From Marinisporobacter sp. (lineage in GTDB: Bacteria; Bacillota; Clostridia; Peptostreptococcales; Thermotaleaceae), in contig JAOARV010000037.1 of the NCBI GenBank assembly GCA_025210395.1, positions 1-56,772 on the forward strand: 56,772 nucleotides of DNA, given 5' to 3'. This document shows positions 1-8,488 of the stretch, piece by piece. A program made the position numbers and the translations under genes. The notes below the pieces were generated by a model that was not told the origin of the DNA, did no database searches, and saw only the letters and a program-made list of their open reading frames with translations. Positions within the stretch are counted from its first letter, which is position 1, and every line of letters starts with the position of its first letter.

Positions 1-127
1 CTGTTCCAAACTTCTTGTTTAGAGTCATTGTGATTGCTGCTGTTAATGTTGTCTTACCGTGGTCAACGTGACCAATTGTTCCAATGTTAACATGTGGCTT
101 ATTTCTTTCAAATTTAGCTTTTGCCAT
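1..127 (-). CDS. tuf: Elongation factor Tu, N-terminal fragment
   Basis: Only the first 42 codons are inside the window; the gene continues off the left edge. EF-Tu is the GTPase that delivers aminoacyl-tRNA to the ribosomal A site. The fragment reads [20 protein letters not shown] and continues into [11 protein letters not shown], which contains the G1 P-loop GHVDHGKT typical of EF-Tu. The ATG at 125-127 follows a GGAGGAG ribosome binding site at 134-140. It lies directly downstream of tRNA-Thr and, with no other promoter seen in the 90-base gap, is probably co-transcribed with that tRNA from the promoter at 310-338. Confidence 0.97.
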   Translation of the reverse strand, partial: MAKAKFERNKPHVNIGTIGHVDHGKTTLTAAITMTLNKKFGT

Positions 128-218
128 TTGTTTCTCCTCCTCGCCATATTATTTCTATCATTTTATTAATTTCCTAAGTAAACTCATCCGGGTGTATCTA
201 TGTATGTGAATCTAAAAA

Positions 219-295
219 TGGAGCCCATGAGCGGATTCGAACCGCCGATCTCCGCCTTACCAAGGCGACGCTCTAACCACCTGAGCCACATGGGC
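219..295 (-). tRNA. tRNA-Thr (anticodon GGT)
   Basis: A full cloverleaf can be folded on the minus strand. The acceptor stem is GCCCATG/CATGGGC, the D arm is GCTC...GAGC, and the anticodon stem TCGCC/GGCGG encloses loop TTGGTAA with anticodon GGT. The T arm GGCGG TTCGAAT CCGCT is canonical. The 3' CCA is encoded (219-221). Length is 77 nt. It sits between sigH and tuf and shares the promoter at 310-338 with tuf. Confidence 0.96.
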
Positions 296-309
296 ACTCA
301 CCATTAATC

Positions 310-338
310 ATTTTACTATTAATTCAGAATAAAGTCAA
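310..338 (-). promoter_or_regulatory. Sigma-A type promoter for tRNA-Thr and tuf
   Basis: On the minus strand the sequence has -35 TTGACT, a 17-bp spacer and -10 TAAAAT, ending 14 bp before the tRNA 5' end. The arms CAGAATAAA and TTTATTCTG of a hairpin that follows sigH overlap the -35 region, so a sigH transcript end and the tRNA promoter occupy the same bases. The promoter is read from consensus only. Confidence 0.7.
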
Positions 339-362
339 TGTTTTTATTCTGTTTTTTTGCTT

Positions 363-1004
363 TTAACTTCCCCTTATCTCTAAATATCTTTCTAGCTTCC
401 TTTTCACACGTTGTAGTGCATTATCAATAGATTTCACATGCCTATTCAGCTCAACAGCCATTTCCTGATAGGATTTCCCTTGTAGATAAGACATCAGCAC
501 AGTCCATTCTAAATCACTTAGAATCTCCCCTATTTTAGATTCAATATGAGAAAGTTCTTCTCTTGATATGATCAATTCCTCTGGATCAGAAATTTTCGCT
601 CCTGATATAACATCTAGCAGTGTTCTATCTGATTCCTCATCATAAATAGGCTTATTTAAAGAAATATAGGAATTTAGTGGTATATGTTTTTGTCTTGTAG
701 CCGTTTTTATAGCCGTAATGATTTGTCGTGTGATACATAGTTCTGCAAAAGCCCTAAAAGAGGATAGCTTGTCCGGTTTAAAATCACGAATTGCTTTAAA
801 AAGACCTATCATCCCCTCTTGAATAATATCTTCTCGATCTGCTCCAATCAAAAAATAAGATCTTGCTTTTGCTCTAACAAAATTTTTATATTTTTTGATA
901 AGATACTCCTGCGCTTTAGAATTGCCTTGTCTAGCATCTTCAACAACATCTTCATCAATCATCAATTCAATTTTTTCAGCAACTTCCTGTCGTTGACTAC
1001 TCAT
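363..1004 (-). CDS. sigH: RNA polymerase sigma factor SigH (sigma-30)
   Basis: Sigma-70 family factor of about 213 residues, the usual size of clostridial/bacillar SigH, which directs early stationary-phase and sporulation transcription. Region 2 is seen in ADREDIIQEGMIGLFKAI and FRAFAELCITRQI (DNA melting and -10 recognition); region 4 is seen in the C-terminal helix-turn-helix GKSYQEMAVELNRHVKSIDN. The reading frame is open further upstream to a TTG at 1085, but that codon has no ribosome binding site, whereas the ATG at 1002-1004 is preceded by GGAGGAGA (1015-1022), so the shorter start is chosen. It is the last gene of the mrnC-thyX-rlmB-rae1-sigH run, a gene order conserved in Clostridia. 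Confidence 0.93.
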   Translation of the reverse strand: MSSQRQEVAEKIELMIDEDVVEDARQGNSKAQEYLIKKYKNFVRAKARSYFLIGADREDIIQEGMIGLFKAIRDFKPDKLSSFRAFAELCITRQIITAIKTATRQKHIPLNSYISLNKPIYDEESDRTLLDVISGAKISDPEELIISREELSHIESKIGEILSDLEWTVLMSYLQGKSYQEMAVELNRHVKSIDNALQRVKRKLERYLEIRGS

Positions 1005-1157
1005 TCCCACCAATATCTCCTCCAGCAATTTTTTGTTTTGCGCTATACCCATCCTTTTTTTTACTTTTTTTGAAAATTTATACAATAGAATGTTGTTGTA
1101 ATCAGCACAAAATCATATATTCATTATAACTTAGTTTTTATAATCTCGTCAAGAAAA

Positions 1158-1673
1158 TCATTGCTTTCTACGCCATTTTTCAAGCTTTTCGACAGTTTCT
1201 TTATCTATTCGATCTTCTAAAGTAGAACGAATCTGTTTTGAGGCTACTGTTTTTTTATGAATTTTTTTAACAATTCTATCTAGCTCAATCCTTAACTCTC
1301 TTGCAGAAATCCGCACAGCACCACTTCCCAACACAACCTGTTGCTCTGCCCAATCAGATGTGGCTACCGTTACAAAATTTCTTCTGTTTCTCATTAGTTC
1401 TTCCACTTTTTTTTCAATATAAGAATCTGCTGTCTGATGCTCCTTTGTAAAAACCACTTCTACACCCTTTGTAAAAAAACTCTTTGTATTTGTTCCCTTT
1501 ACATAATGGGCATCAAATACAACCAGTACATGATATCCTGTATAATGCTTATAGTCCACCAATTCTTGAATAAGTAGATCCCTAGCTTCTTCTAAATTGT
1601 TTTTCCCTACTTCTTTTAACTTTTTCCAAGCATTGATTACATTATATCCATCTACTAATAAAAACTGATTCAC
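1158..1673 (-). CDS. rae1: Rae1/YacP family ribosome-associated endoribonuclease (NYN domain)
   Basis: A 171-residue single-domain NYN (PIN-like) nuclease. In Bacillus subtilis the family member Rae1 (YacP) enters the ribosomal A site and cleaves mRNA. The N terminus has the acidic motif FLLVDGYNVINAW (Asp8), followed by VVFDAH and TVATSDWAEQQVVLGSGAVRIS, which carry the other conserved acidic positions of the fold. The C terminus is a basic helix rich in Lys and Arg. It lies 12 bases after rlmB and upstream of sigH, as in other Firmicutes. The ribosome binding site is weak (GGGTGAGTGA), which suggests translational coupling to rlmB. Confidence 0.9.
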   Translation of the reverse strand: MNQFLLVDGYNVINAWKKLKEVGKNNLEEARDLLIQELVDYKHYTGYHVLVVFDAHYVKGTNTKSFFTKGVEVVFTKEHQTADSYIEKKVEELMRNRRNFVTVATSDWAEQQVVLGSGAVRISARELRIELDRIVKKIHKKTVASKQIRSTLEDRIDKETVEKLEKWRRKQ

Positions 1674-1685
1674 AATTCACTCACC

Positions 1686-2429
1686 CTATTCTTTCCCCTC
1701 TTTTTGTCGTACCACTTCATACATAAGAATAGATGCTGCTACAGATGCATTTAGAGAACTAACTTCTCCCTTCATAGGAATATTTACTAAGAAGTCACAT
1801 TTTTCCTTTATAAGTCTTCCAATCCCTTTTCCTTCACTACCAATTACTAATGCTATTTTACCTTGTAAATTTTCTTCATAATGTTTCTTTTCTCCTGCCA
1901 TATCCGCTCCTACTACCCATATTCCTTCTGATTTTAGAAATTCTATGGTTCTTGCAATATTAGAAACCTTTGCAACTGGAACATACTCAATAGCTCCAGC
2001 AGAAGTCTTAGCAACAATCCCTGTAAGTCCTACAGACCTTCTTTTAGGAATAATAATTCCATGAGCCCCACAAGCATCTGCCGTTCTCATAATAGAACCT
2101 AAATTATGAGGATCTGTAATTTCATCTAATATGATAACGAAAGGATCTTCATTCTTTTCTTCTGCTTTTTTCAAAATATCTTCAACTTCTACGTATTTGT
2201 GAGCTGCTACAAAAGCAATCACCCCTTGATGGGCATGAGATACTGAAATCTGATCAAGCTTTTGCTTTTCTACATATTGAATAGGGATTCCTTTATCCTT
2301 TGCCATACCAATAATTTTTTTCACAGAGCCTTCTGCTCCTTTTGTAATCATAATCTTATCAATTTCTCTATCTGCTCTTAACGCTTCTATAACCGGATTT
2401 CTTCCTTCTATTTTATCTAAATTCATCAT
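1686..2429 (-). CDS. rlmB: 23S rRNA (guanosine-2'-O-)-methyltransferase RlmB
   Basis: SPOUT-family (SpoU) rRNA 2'-O-ribose methyltransferase of 247 residues. An N-terminal substrate-binding domain (about 1-75, beginning with IEGRNPVIEALR) precedes the knotted catalytic domain. The three SpoU motifs are present: HNLGSIMRTADACGAHG (about 108-124, with the catalytic Asn/Arg), VIGSEGKGI (195-203) and IPMKGEVSSLNASVAASI (217-234), which form the S-adenosylmethionine pocket. The family methylates a conserved guanosine in the peptidyl-transferase centre of 23S rRNA. Two ATGs in tandem follow AGAGGTGCA; either could start the protein. It lies between thyX and rae1. Confidence 0.94.
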   Translation of the reverse strand: MMNLDKIEGRNPVIEALRADREIDKIMITKGAEGSVKKIIGMAKDKGIPIQYVEKQKLDQISVSHAHQGVIAFVAAHKYVEVEDILKKAEEKNEDPFVIILDEITDPHNLGSIMRTADACGAHGIIIPKRRSVGLTGIVAKTSAGAIEYVPVAKVSNIARTIEFLKSEGIWVVGADMAGEKKHYEENLQGKIALVIGSEGKGIGRLIKEKCDFLVNIPMKGEVSSLNASVAASILMYEVVRQKEGKE

Positions 2430-2468
2430 TGCACCTCTTTATCGTTTTTCTTTATATTTCCCATTCTT

Positions 2469-3239
2469 CTAGATTTTATGGCTGATATGTAAAAATGCTT
2501 CTCTTATTTCATTTATTTTACCACAAGTCATATTTCCTTCTGGACAAGGTCCTTTAATACAATTAGGTCCTGCATGTTTAAATATAGTTGGCGCTACAGT
2601 CTTTGCTAGTTTTAACATTTCTGTAGCCATCTCTCTAATTTCCCACTGGGCTCTTTGACAACATCTGTGATTGAAAAAATGTAATAAATTTCTTGCATTC
2701 ATTGTAACAACAATTTTTGTCTCACAAGCATTAGGAAAAACATACCTACTATCTTCTATAGCTTTTTTTTCAGAAATTATTTTTGCTGCTTTTTCACTTT
2801 TTCCTTCTTGAATCAATTTTTCATAATGCTTTTTTTGTAAAATTTCTGCTAATTCATTATATTTTTTCTGATCCTCTTCCATAGCTTGTACAAACTTCTC
2901 CTTCGCCTCAGGAATCGCTTCAATACTTGGCGGAACAATATATTCAAACTGATCAAGCTTTACATATCTTTGAGACTGCTGTGAATAGCTTGCTAATCTA
3001 TGTCTTACTAATTGATGTGTAAGAACTCTACTTACTCCTTCTATTGCAAATGTAAAGTTTATATGTTCTACAGGAGATTGATGCCCTAAATTCATAAGCA
3101 TATTCAAGAACTTTTCTGTTTTCTCCTCACTTAAATCTTCAATAATTTCATCTACACCAACCCTTGAATAACAAAGCTTAGCAGCTGCAGCTACCACTCT
3201 TTCAGGCTCAGGTGTATATTGAATCAATTGCACTTTCAT
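2469..3239 (-). CDS. thyX: Flavin-dependent thymidylate synthase ThyX
   Basis: Converts dUMP to dTMP using FAD, NAD(P)H and methylenetetrahydrofolate; it replaces ThyA in many anaerobes. The signature [14 protein letters not shown] (residues 79-92) fits the ThyX motif RHRxxSxxxxSxR, and [16 protein letters not shown] near the C terminus supplies the second conserved Arg/His cluster. The 256-residue length is a little above the usual 220-250. The terminal region contains [14 protein letters not shown], a cysteine-rich extension seen in clostridial members. The gene lies between the small membrane-anchored gene at 3251 and rlmB. Confidence 0.95.
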   Translation of the reverse strand: MKVQLIQYTPEPERVVAAAAKLCYSRVGVDEIIEDLSEEKTEKFLNMLMNLGHQSPVEHINFTFAIEGVSRVLTHQLVRHRLASYSQQSQRYVKLDQFEYIVPPSIEAIPEAKEKFVQAMEEDQKKYNELAEILQKKHYEKLIQEGKSEKAAKIISEKKAIEDSRYVFPNACETKIVVTMNARNLLHFFNHRCCQRAQWEIREMATEMLKLAKTVAPTIFKHAGPNCIKGPCPEGNMTCGKINEIREAFLHISHKI

Positions 3240-3250
3240 CTATTTTCCTC

Positions 3251-3634
3251 CTATTTTTTCACTTTTTCTTCTGACCACTGACTCTTTACTTTAAATTCCT
3301 TATAAGGAATCACCTGAAAAATATATCCTCTAATTTTCGCTTGATAAGCTCCAGAAATCTTCATTTCTTTTCCTTTTCCTTCTTCATAAACAAGAATACT
3401 AGAAGTCCCTTTTGTATGAATCTTTTTTATAGATACTACTTTTTTATTAGCGATTCCCATTTTTTCTAAAAAGTTAGTATGCTTTTCATCTGTTTTTATT
3501 GTCTTTTCTACAAATTCCTTAAACAATAAAGCATCTCCTGTAACCTGTACTCCATCTAACAATAGAGATTTACAAATAAGCACTACTAGCAATACGAGTA
3601 TTACCATAAGCATACTTTTTTCTCTTTTGGTCAT
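3251..3634 (-). CDS. Small membrane-anchored protein of unknown function
   Basis: A 127-residue protein not assigned to a named family. Residues about 7-27 (MLMVILVLLVVLICKSLLLDG) form one hydrophobic segment, so it is probably anchored with a short positively charged N terminus inside. The remainder (about 30-127) is hydrophilic, lysine-rich and predicted to lie outside, with alternating beta-type patterns such as GTSSILVYEE and MKISGAYQAKIRGYIFQVIPY. Start ATG follows GGAGGGAAAGGA. It fits in the mrnC-thyX interval with 14 and 11 base gaps, so it is almost certainly co-transcribed. Confidence 0.75.
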   Translation of the reverse strand: MTKREKSMLMVILVLLVVLICKSLLLDGVQVTGDALLFKEFVEKTIKTDEKHTNFLEKMGIANKKVVSIKKIHTKGTSSILVYEEGKGKEMKISGAYQAKIRGYIFQVIPYKEFKVKSQWSEEKVKK

Positions 3635-3648
3635 TCCTTTCCCTCCAC

Positions 3649-4074
3649 TTATTCTTCTATGATTTCTACTGCTCTTTTGATGATTTCTTTAATTCTATCT
3701 GTATTTCCCAGCAAGTGTAAATATCCAATTAAAGCTTCAAATCCTGTGGCATATTTATAATCCGTAAGATCTGCATTCTTAGGAACTGTCCCTGATTTTT
3801 GATTTCTTCCCCTTTTAATGAGATTCCATTCTTTTTCAGAAATCTCACCTTCTAAAGCATGGGCAATCTTTGCTTGTGCTCCTGCTTTTACAAATTTTGT
3901 AGCTAGTTTATGGAGCTTATTTACATTTCCTCCATATTTATAAACAATATACTCTCGAATATAAACTTCATAAACAGCATCTCCAATATACGCAAGTACC
4001 AAAGGAGATACAAATCTTATTTCTTCTTCACTTTTATTTTCTAAATTCATATACTCAATAAATTTTTTCTCCAT
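3649..4074 (-). CDS. mrnC: Mini-ribonuclease III MrnC
   Basis: RNase III catalytic domain without a double-stranded RNA-binding domain, 141 residues. In Bacillus the enzyme matures the ends of 23S rRNA precursor. The RNase III signature is LAYIGDAVYEVYIREY (about 28-42; Asp32 and Glu36 are the metal-site positions), and the second acidic cluster is TGFEALIGYLHL near residue 112. Family members in Clostridia sit next to cysS; here glnS and its terminators lie between mrnC and cysS. A weak ribosome binding site AAGGTAGGG precedes the ATG. Confidence 0.93.
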   Translation of the reverse strand: MEKKFIEYMNLENKSEEEIRFVSPLVLAYIGDAVYEVYIREYIVYKYGGNVNKLHKLATKFVKAGAQAKIAHALEGEISEKEWNLIKRGRNQKSGTVPKNADLTDYKYATGFEALIGYLHLLGNTDRIKEIIKRAVEIIEE

Positions 4075-4239
4075 TTAAAACCCTACCTTGTTTGTATTTT
4101 TCTATCTCTATTATGGTTTTATCCTATACTCCATCATACTATACTTTTTCTCAACAGGAAAGTCATTTTATCTCATAATTATTCATTCTTAGTTTTTATT
4201 TATTTCAAGTCCCTTCCACCATTATACATTCTTCTATAA

Positions 4240-4273
4240 TAATCCAATTATTTCTCGGGAAATAATTGGATTA
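4240..4273. repeat. Perfect 14-bp inverted repeat between glnS and mrnC
   Basis: Arms TAATCCAATTATTT and AAATAATTGGATTA are exact complements separated by CTCGGG. There is no clear T tract on either side, so it does not look like a standard intrinsic terminator. It follows the glnS terminator by about 5 bases and precedes mrnC. It could be an operator, a transcript-stabilising hairpin or a second weak terminator. Confidence 0.8.
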
Positions 4274-4277
4274 CACA

Positions 4278-4322
4278 TAAAAAATGTCGTCAATCTTTTC
4301 ATTTCCAAGATTAACGACATTC
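4278..4322 (-). terminator. Intrinsic terminator after glnS
   Basis: On the minus strand AATGTCGTTAATCTT pairs with AAGATTGACGACATT (one or two mismatched positions) around a 9-base loop and is followed by TTTTTTA. It begins within 6 bases of the glnS stop codon. Confidence 0.85.
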
Positions 4323-4327
4323 ATTTA

Positions 4328-5983
4328 CTATTTCTTTAATTTAAAAGAGCTCTTAAGAGATACAATTCTATTGAACACTACTTTTTCTTCTGTTGTAGCT
4401 TTTGGATCTACATTAAAATATCCATGTCTAAAGAATTGGGATTTATCTTGAGGTTTTACATCCTTCATATTTGCTTCAATATATCCTTGTAGCACTTCTA
4501 TGGAATTTGGATTTACGCAATCTAAGAAAGTCTTGTCTTTATCTTGTTCTTCATCTAAAATCAGTGGTTCATATAATCTAAACTCTGACGGTAGTGCATG
4601 TTTTGCATCTACCCAGTGAATGGTTCCCTTTACTTTTCTTCCTGTAAATCCTGTTCCACTCTTTGTTTCAGGGTCATATGTACAATGGATTTCTACTACA
4701 TTTCCCTTTTCATCTTTAATAAAGTCATTGCATTTAATGAAATATGCATGCTTTAATCGCACTTCATTCCCTGGGTATAACCTATGATATTTCTTTGGTG
4801 GATTTTCCATAAAGTCCTCTTGCTCAATATAGATTTCTCTCGAAAATGGAATTTGTCTAATGCCCATTTCTGGATTTTCAGGATTGATTTCTGCATCAAG
4901 CATTTCTACTTCATCCTCTGGATAATTTGTAATAACTACCTTTAATGGTCTTAAAACGCCCATGGTTCTTGGTGCTTTTAATTTCAAATCTTCTCTAATA
5001 AAATGTTCAAGCATCATAGCATCTACTACACTATTGCTTTTTGCTATTCCTGTTTCTTTGATAAAATTACGAATAGCTTCTGGTGTATAACCTCTTCTTC
5101 TTAAACCTGCAAGGGTTGGCATTCTTGGGTCATCCCATCCTGCTACACAGCATTCATCTACTAATTGTTTTAATTTTCTTTTACTCATTACCGTATTGGT
5201 AATATTGAGTCTTGCAAATTCAATTTGTCTAGGAGTATGTTCCATTTCACATTCACGAACCACCCAATCATATAATGGACGATGGTCTTCAAATTCTAAG
5301 GAACATAAGGAATGAGTAATTCCTTCAATAGCATCTTCTAATGGATGAGCAAAGTCATACATAGGATAAATACACCATTTGTCTCCCGTATTATGATGAA
5401 TCGTATGGGAAATACGATATATAACTGGATCTCTCATGTTCATGTTTGGAGATGCCATATCAATTTTAGCTCTTAATACCTTTGTACCATCCTCAAATTC
5501 TCCATTTTTCATACGTTCAAATAAATCTAGATTCTCTTCTACACTTCTTTCTCTAAAAGGACTCATCTTCCCTGGTTCCTTTAAAGTTCCACGATATGCT
5601 CTTATTTCTTCTGCTGCTAAATCACATACATAGGCCTTTCCTTTTTTGATTAATAATATTGCTCGATTGTACATTTCTTCAAAATAATTAGATGCAAAAT
5701 ATAAATCATTCCATTTGTATCCTAACCACTGAATATCTTCCTTAATAGATTCTACATATTCTGTATCTTCTTTTATTGGGTTCGTATCATCAAAACGTAA
5801 ATTCGTTCTACCACCAAATTCAGATGCTGATTCAAAATCTACAAAGATAGCTTTTGCATGACCTATATGTAAATACCCATTTGGTTCTGGTGGAAAGCGA
5901 GTAACGATTTTCTCATGCTTTCCTGATTCCAAATCATCTATGATAATATTTCTTATAAAATTTGATGAAGTTCTATTTTCCAT
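4328..5983 (-). CDS. glnS: Glutaminyl-tRNA synthetase
   Basis: Class I aminoacyl-tRNA synthetase of 551 residues (E. coli GlnRS is 554). The HIGH motif is in [15 protein letters not shown] (about 31-45), the KMSKS equivalent is [10 protein letters not shown] (about 265), and the two-lobed beta-barrel anticodon domain fills the C terminus. The frame is open to 6052, but a consensus promoter lies at 6041-6069, so that start would precede the transcript; the ATG at 5981-5983 follows GAGAAAGG and is chosen. Direct charging by GlnRS is scattered in Gram-positive bacteria, most of which form Gln-tRNA with GatCAB, so this gene was probably acquired laterally in an ancestor. It is monocistronic: own promoter and own terminator. 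Confidence 0.95.
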   Translation of the reverse strand: MENRTSSNFIRNIIIDDLESGKHEKIVTRFPPEPNGYLHIGHAKAIFVDFESASEFGGRTNLRFDDTNPIKEDTEYVESIKEDIQWLGYKWNDLYFASNYFEEMYNRAILLIKKGKAYVCDLAAEEIRAYRGTLKEPGKMSPFRERSVEENLDLFERMKNGEFEDGTKVLRAKIDMASPNMNMRDPVIYRISHTIHHNTGDKWCIYPMYDFAHPLEDAIEGITHSLCSLEFEDHRPLYDWVVRECEMEHTPRQIEFARLNITNTVMSKRKLKQLVDECCVAGWDDPRMPTLAGLRRRGYTPEAIRNFIKETGIAKSNSVVDAMMLEHFIREDLKLKAPRTMGVLRPLKVVITNYPEDEVEMLDAEINPENPEMGIRQIPFSREIYIEQEDFMENPPKKYHRLYPGNEVRLKHAYFIKCNDFIKDEKGNVVEIHCTYDPETKSGTGFTGRKVKGTIHWVDAKHALPSEFRLYEPLILDEEQDKDKTFLDCVNPNSIEVLQGYIEANMKDVKPQDKSQFFRHGYFNVDPKATTEEKVVFNRIVSLKSSFKLKK

Positions 5984-6040
5984 ATGTACACGACCTTTCT
6001 CCTTCATTCCTTTATTTAAATTATTAGTATTTTGAATATA

Positions 6041-6069
6041 ATTATAACCCATTCATGTGAATATATCAA
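6041..6069 (-). promoter_or_regulatory. Sigma-A promoter of glnS
   Basis: -35 TTGATA, 17-bp spacer, -10 TATAAT on the minus strand. The predicted start of transcription is near 6034, about 50 bases before the glnS ATG. Confidence 0.8.
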
Positions 6070-6112
6070 AAAATTTCATTTTATTCTATATGTTCTTTTG
6101 TCTTTTACTATA

Positions 6113-6147
6113 TTTATAAATAATAGCCGACCTAAAGATCGGCTATC
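6113..6147 (-). terminator. Intrinsic terminator after cysS
   Basis: On the minus strand ATAGCCGA pairs with TCGGCTAT around an 8-base loop, followed by the T-rich TATTTATAAAT. It begins 3 bases after the cysS stop codon. Confidence 0.75.
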
Positions 6148-6149
6148 CC

Positions 6150-7547
6150 TTATTTTTCCATATGCCATTTTACCCCTTGCGGTGTATCTTCAAGAATAAT
6201 TCCTCTAGCCTTTAAATCATCTCTAATTTTATCTGCTAGTGCAAAATTTCTATCTTTCCTTGCTTGTTGTCTTTCTTTTACTAGCTTTTCAATTTCTTCA
6301 TCTAGTGATTCTTGTTCCTTTCTAGCAATTTCTAAAACACCCGCTAATTCCATAAATAAATCATAGCTTTTTTGGATCAACTCTTTTGATGAATTTTCAC
6401 TGATATTTGTATTGATTTCTTTTACTAACTCAAATATTGCTGCAATCGCATCTGCTGTGTTTAAATCATCGTCCATTACTGCAATAAATTTTTCTCTATG
6501 CTTTTCAAACCCTTTCAATAGATCTTTTTCTTCTTCATTCATATTTCCATCTACCACATTGTCTAAAAGATGTTTTAAATTGTTTTTAGCATTATATAAT
6601 CTTTCTAAACCGTTCTTCGCTTGTTCCATAAGGTCTCTACTAAAATTAATTGGATTTCTATATTGAGCTGATAATAAGAAAAATCTTACTACTTCTCCAT
6701 CAAATTCTTTCAATACATCTCTTACTGTAAAGAAATTTCCTTTTGATTTAGACATTTTTTCATTGTTAATAGTAATATAGCCATTATGCACCCAATAATT
6801 TGCAAAGGCTTTTCCTGTACAAGCTTCACTTTGAGCGATTTCATTTTCATGATGCGGGAAGATCAAATCCTGTCCTCCTCCATGAATATCAATGGTCTCT
6901 CCTAAATATTTAGTAGACATAACAGAACACTCAATATGCCATCCTGGTCTACCTTTTCCCCATGGACTGCTCCATGCAATTTCTCCTGGCTTTTGACTCT
7001 TCCATAAAGCAAAGTCTGTTGGGCTTTTCTTTACATCATTTACTTCTATTCTTGCTCCTACTTCTAGGTCTTCTATACTTTGCTTAGATAATTTTCCATA
7101 ATCCTTGAATTTTGATGTGTCAAAATATACATCTCCATTCACTTCATAAGCATATCCCTTTTCTATAAGCTTTTGTACAAATTGAATGATTTCATCAATA
7201 TTTTCTGTTACTTTAGGATGTACATCTGCTTTTTTTACACCTATAGCAGCTACATCTTCAAAATATTTTTCTATATATTTTTCACTCACCTCAGAAGGTG
7301 TAATTCCTTCTTCAATAGCTCTTTTGATAATTTTATCATCTACGTCTGTAAAGTTTTGTACAAATTTCACCTTGTATCCTCTATATTCTAGATATCTTCT
7401 TAATGTATCAAATACAACAAAAGGTCTAGCATTTCCAATATGGAAGTAATTATAAACTGTCGGACCACAAGCATACATTTTTACTTCCTTTGGGTTCATA
7501 GGTACAAATTCTTCCTTCTTTCTTGTAAGTGTATTATATAGCTTCAT
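6150..7547 (-). CDS. cysS: Cysteinyl-tRNA synthetase
   Basis: Class I synthetase of 465 residues, full length for the family. The HIGH motif is [12 protein letters not shown] (about 28-38) and KMSKS is [12 protein letters not shown] (about 266). The zinc site that selects cysteine is built from Cys28 (YACGPTVY), the Cys in WHIECSVMS and the His residues in [12 protein letters not shown]. The C-terminal domain with [16 protein letters not shown] binds the tRNA. The ATG lies inside the 3' end of cysE (14-base overlap), so the two are translationally coupled. Expression is governed by the Cys T-box at 8262-8485, which senses the very tRNA this enzyme charges. Confidence 0.97.
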   Translation of the reverse strand: MKLYNTLTRKKEEFVPMNPKEVKMYACGPTVYNYFHIGNARPFVVFDTLRRYLEYRGYKVKFVQNFTDVDDKIIKRAIEEGITPSEVSEKYIEKYFEDVAAIGVKKADVHPKVTENIDEIIQFVQKLIEKGYAYEVNGDVYFDTSKFKDYGKLSKQSIEDLEVGARIEVNDVKKSPTDFALWKSQKPGEIAWSSPWGKGRPGWHIECSVMSTKYLGETIDIHGGGQDLIFPHHENEIAQSEACTGKAFANYWVHNGYITINNEKMSKSKGNFFTVRDVLKEFDGEVVRFFLLSAQYRNPINFSRDLMEQAKNGLERLYNAKNNLKHLLDNVVDGNMNEEEKDLLKGFEKHREKFIAVMDDDLNTADAIAAIFELVKEINTNISENSSKELIQKSYDLFMELAGVLEIARKEQESLDEEIEKLVKERQQARKDRNFALADKIRDDLKARGIILEDTPQGVKWHMEK

Positions 7548-8211
7548 CTCTCTTTTCCCCCTCTTTAATTTTTTTCTCTAGATGAGCAATTCTTTTTCTT
7601 AAGCATTCAAGCTCTTGCATCATCGGATCTGGTAAATGGACTTGATCCAAATCAATATCAGGCTTCTTGATATTTTTTATTTTTATATTATCTTTGATTA
7701 CAATACGGCCAGGTACCCCGACTACTGTACAATTAGGGGGTACTTCTTTAAGGACTACAGATCCTGATCCTATTTTTGAATTATCTCCTACTTTAAAAGG
7801 TCCTAATACTTTAGCGCCACTACTAATCACCACATTATTTCCTATAGTAGGATGTCTTTTTCCCGTTTCTTTTCCAGTTCCACCCAAAGTAGCTCCTTGA
7901 TAAATGGTAACACCATCACCAATCTCAGCTGTTTCTCCAATGACCACACCCATTCCATGGTCAATAAAAAATCTTTTCCCTATTTTTGCCCCGGGATGAA
8001 TTTCTATTCCTGTAAAAAATCTAGCTATTTGAGATATGAGTCTTGCAAGTACTATAAATCCTCTTTTATAAAGTCCATGAGCAATACGATGACTAATAAT
8101 ACTGTGAATACAAGGATAACATAACATTACTTCTATTCTACTCCTTGCAGCAGGATCTCTCTCTAAAACTGCTACAATATCTCCATTGATCTCTCTTAAA
8201 AATTTTAACAT
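7534..8211 (-). CDS. cysE: Serine O-acetyltransferase
   Basis: Transfers acetyl from acetyl-CoA to serine, the first committed step of cysteine synthesis. A helical N-terminal domain (1-65) precedes a left-handed beta-helix of hexapeptide repeats ([18 protein letters not shown] type repeats, about 70-170), including the active-site His in [12 protein letters not shown] and the CoA-binding [16 protein letters not shown]. The C terminus is a charged coiled coil ([19 protein letters not shown]). The ATG at 8209-8211 follows GGAAAGGAGG; an upstream in-frame ATG at 8235 overlaps that ribosome binding site and is rejected. It is the first gene after the Cys T-box and overlaps cysS. Confidence 0.95.
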   Translation of the reverse strand: MLKFLREINGDIVAVLERDPAARSRIEVMLCYPCIHSIISHRIAHGLYKRGFIVLARLISQIARFFTGIEIHPGAKIGKRFFIDHGMGVVIGETAEIGDGVTIYQGATLGGTGKETGKRHPTIGNNVVISSGAKVLGPFKVGDNSKIGSGSVVLKEVPPNCTVVGVPGRIVIKDNIKIKNIKKPDIDLDQVHLPDPMMQELECLRKRIAHLEKKIKEGEKRDEAI

Positions 8212-8261
8212 ATGACTTCCTCCTTTCCAATACATTAGTGGTAAAACTTGTTAAAATCAAA

Positions 8262-8485
8262 ATAAAAACCTTCGTCTCCATGTACAGAGACGAAGGTTTT
8301 CGCGGTTCCACTCTGCTTAGGGTTTCCCCTCAGCTTAATAGCTTTAACGACGCTTACCGACTGTTCCTACTAATTTTCAGACAGCTGCTCATAGGTGCAC
8401 TTGGGTTTAATTAACCTTTAAGCTACTCTCAGCCAATGATAGCTTTTCTCTGTTAGGTGTTTTAAACTTACTCTCCTAATCCATG
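8262..8485 (-). promoter_or_regulatory. T-box riboswitch, cysteine specifier (TGC), for cysE-cysS
   Basis: Minus-strand leader with all T-box landmarks in order: the AGGAGAGTA element at the base of stem I, AGAGA, the apical GGCTGAGAG, the specifier loop, the T-box bulge GTGGAACCGCG (about 8301-8311) and the terminator hairpin AAAACCTTCGTCTC/GAGACGAAGGTTTT (8265-8300) followed by TATTTTG. The specifier codon is TGC at 8399-8397, directly before A-CCT, whose CCT pairs with the AGG that precedes AGAGTA. Uncharged tRNA-Cys should stabilise the antiterminator and turn on cysteine synthesis and charging together. Confidence 0.93.
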
Positions 8486-8488
8486 CAT

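Noticed and set aside
1005..1085. Longer SigH form starting at a TTG
   Set aside because: No ribosome binding site precedes it, and the ATG at 1004 with GGAGGAGA gives the normal family length.
5984..6052. 23-residue extension of GlnRS
   Set aside because: The consensus promoter at 6041-6069 would start transcription downstream of that ATG.
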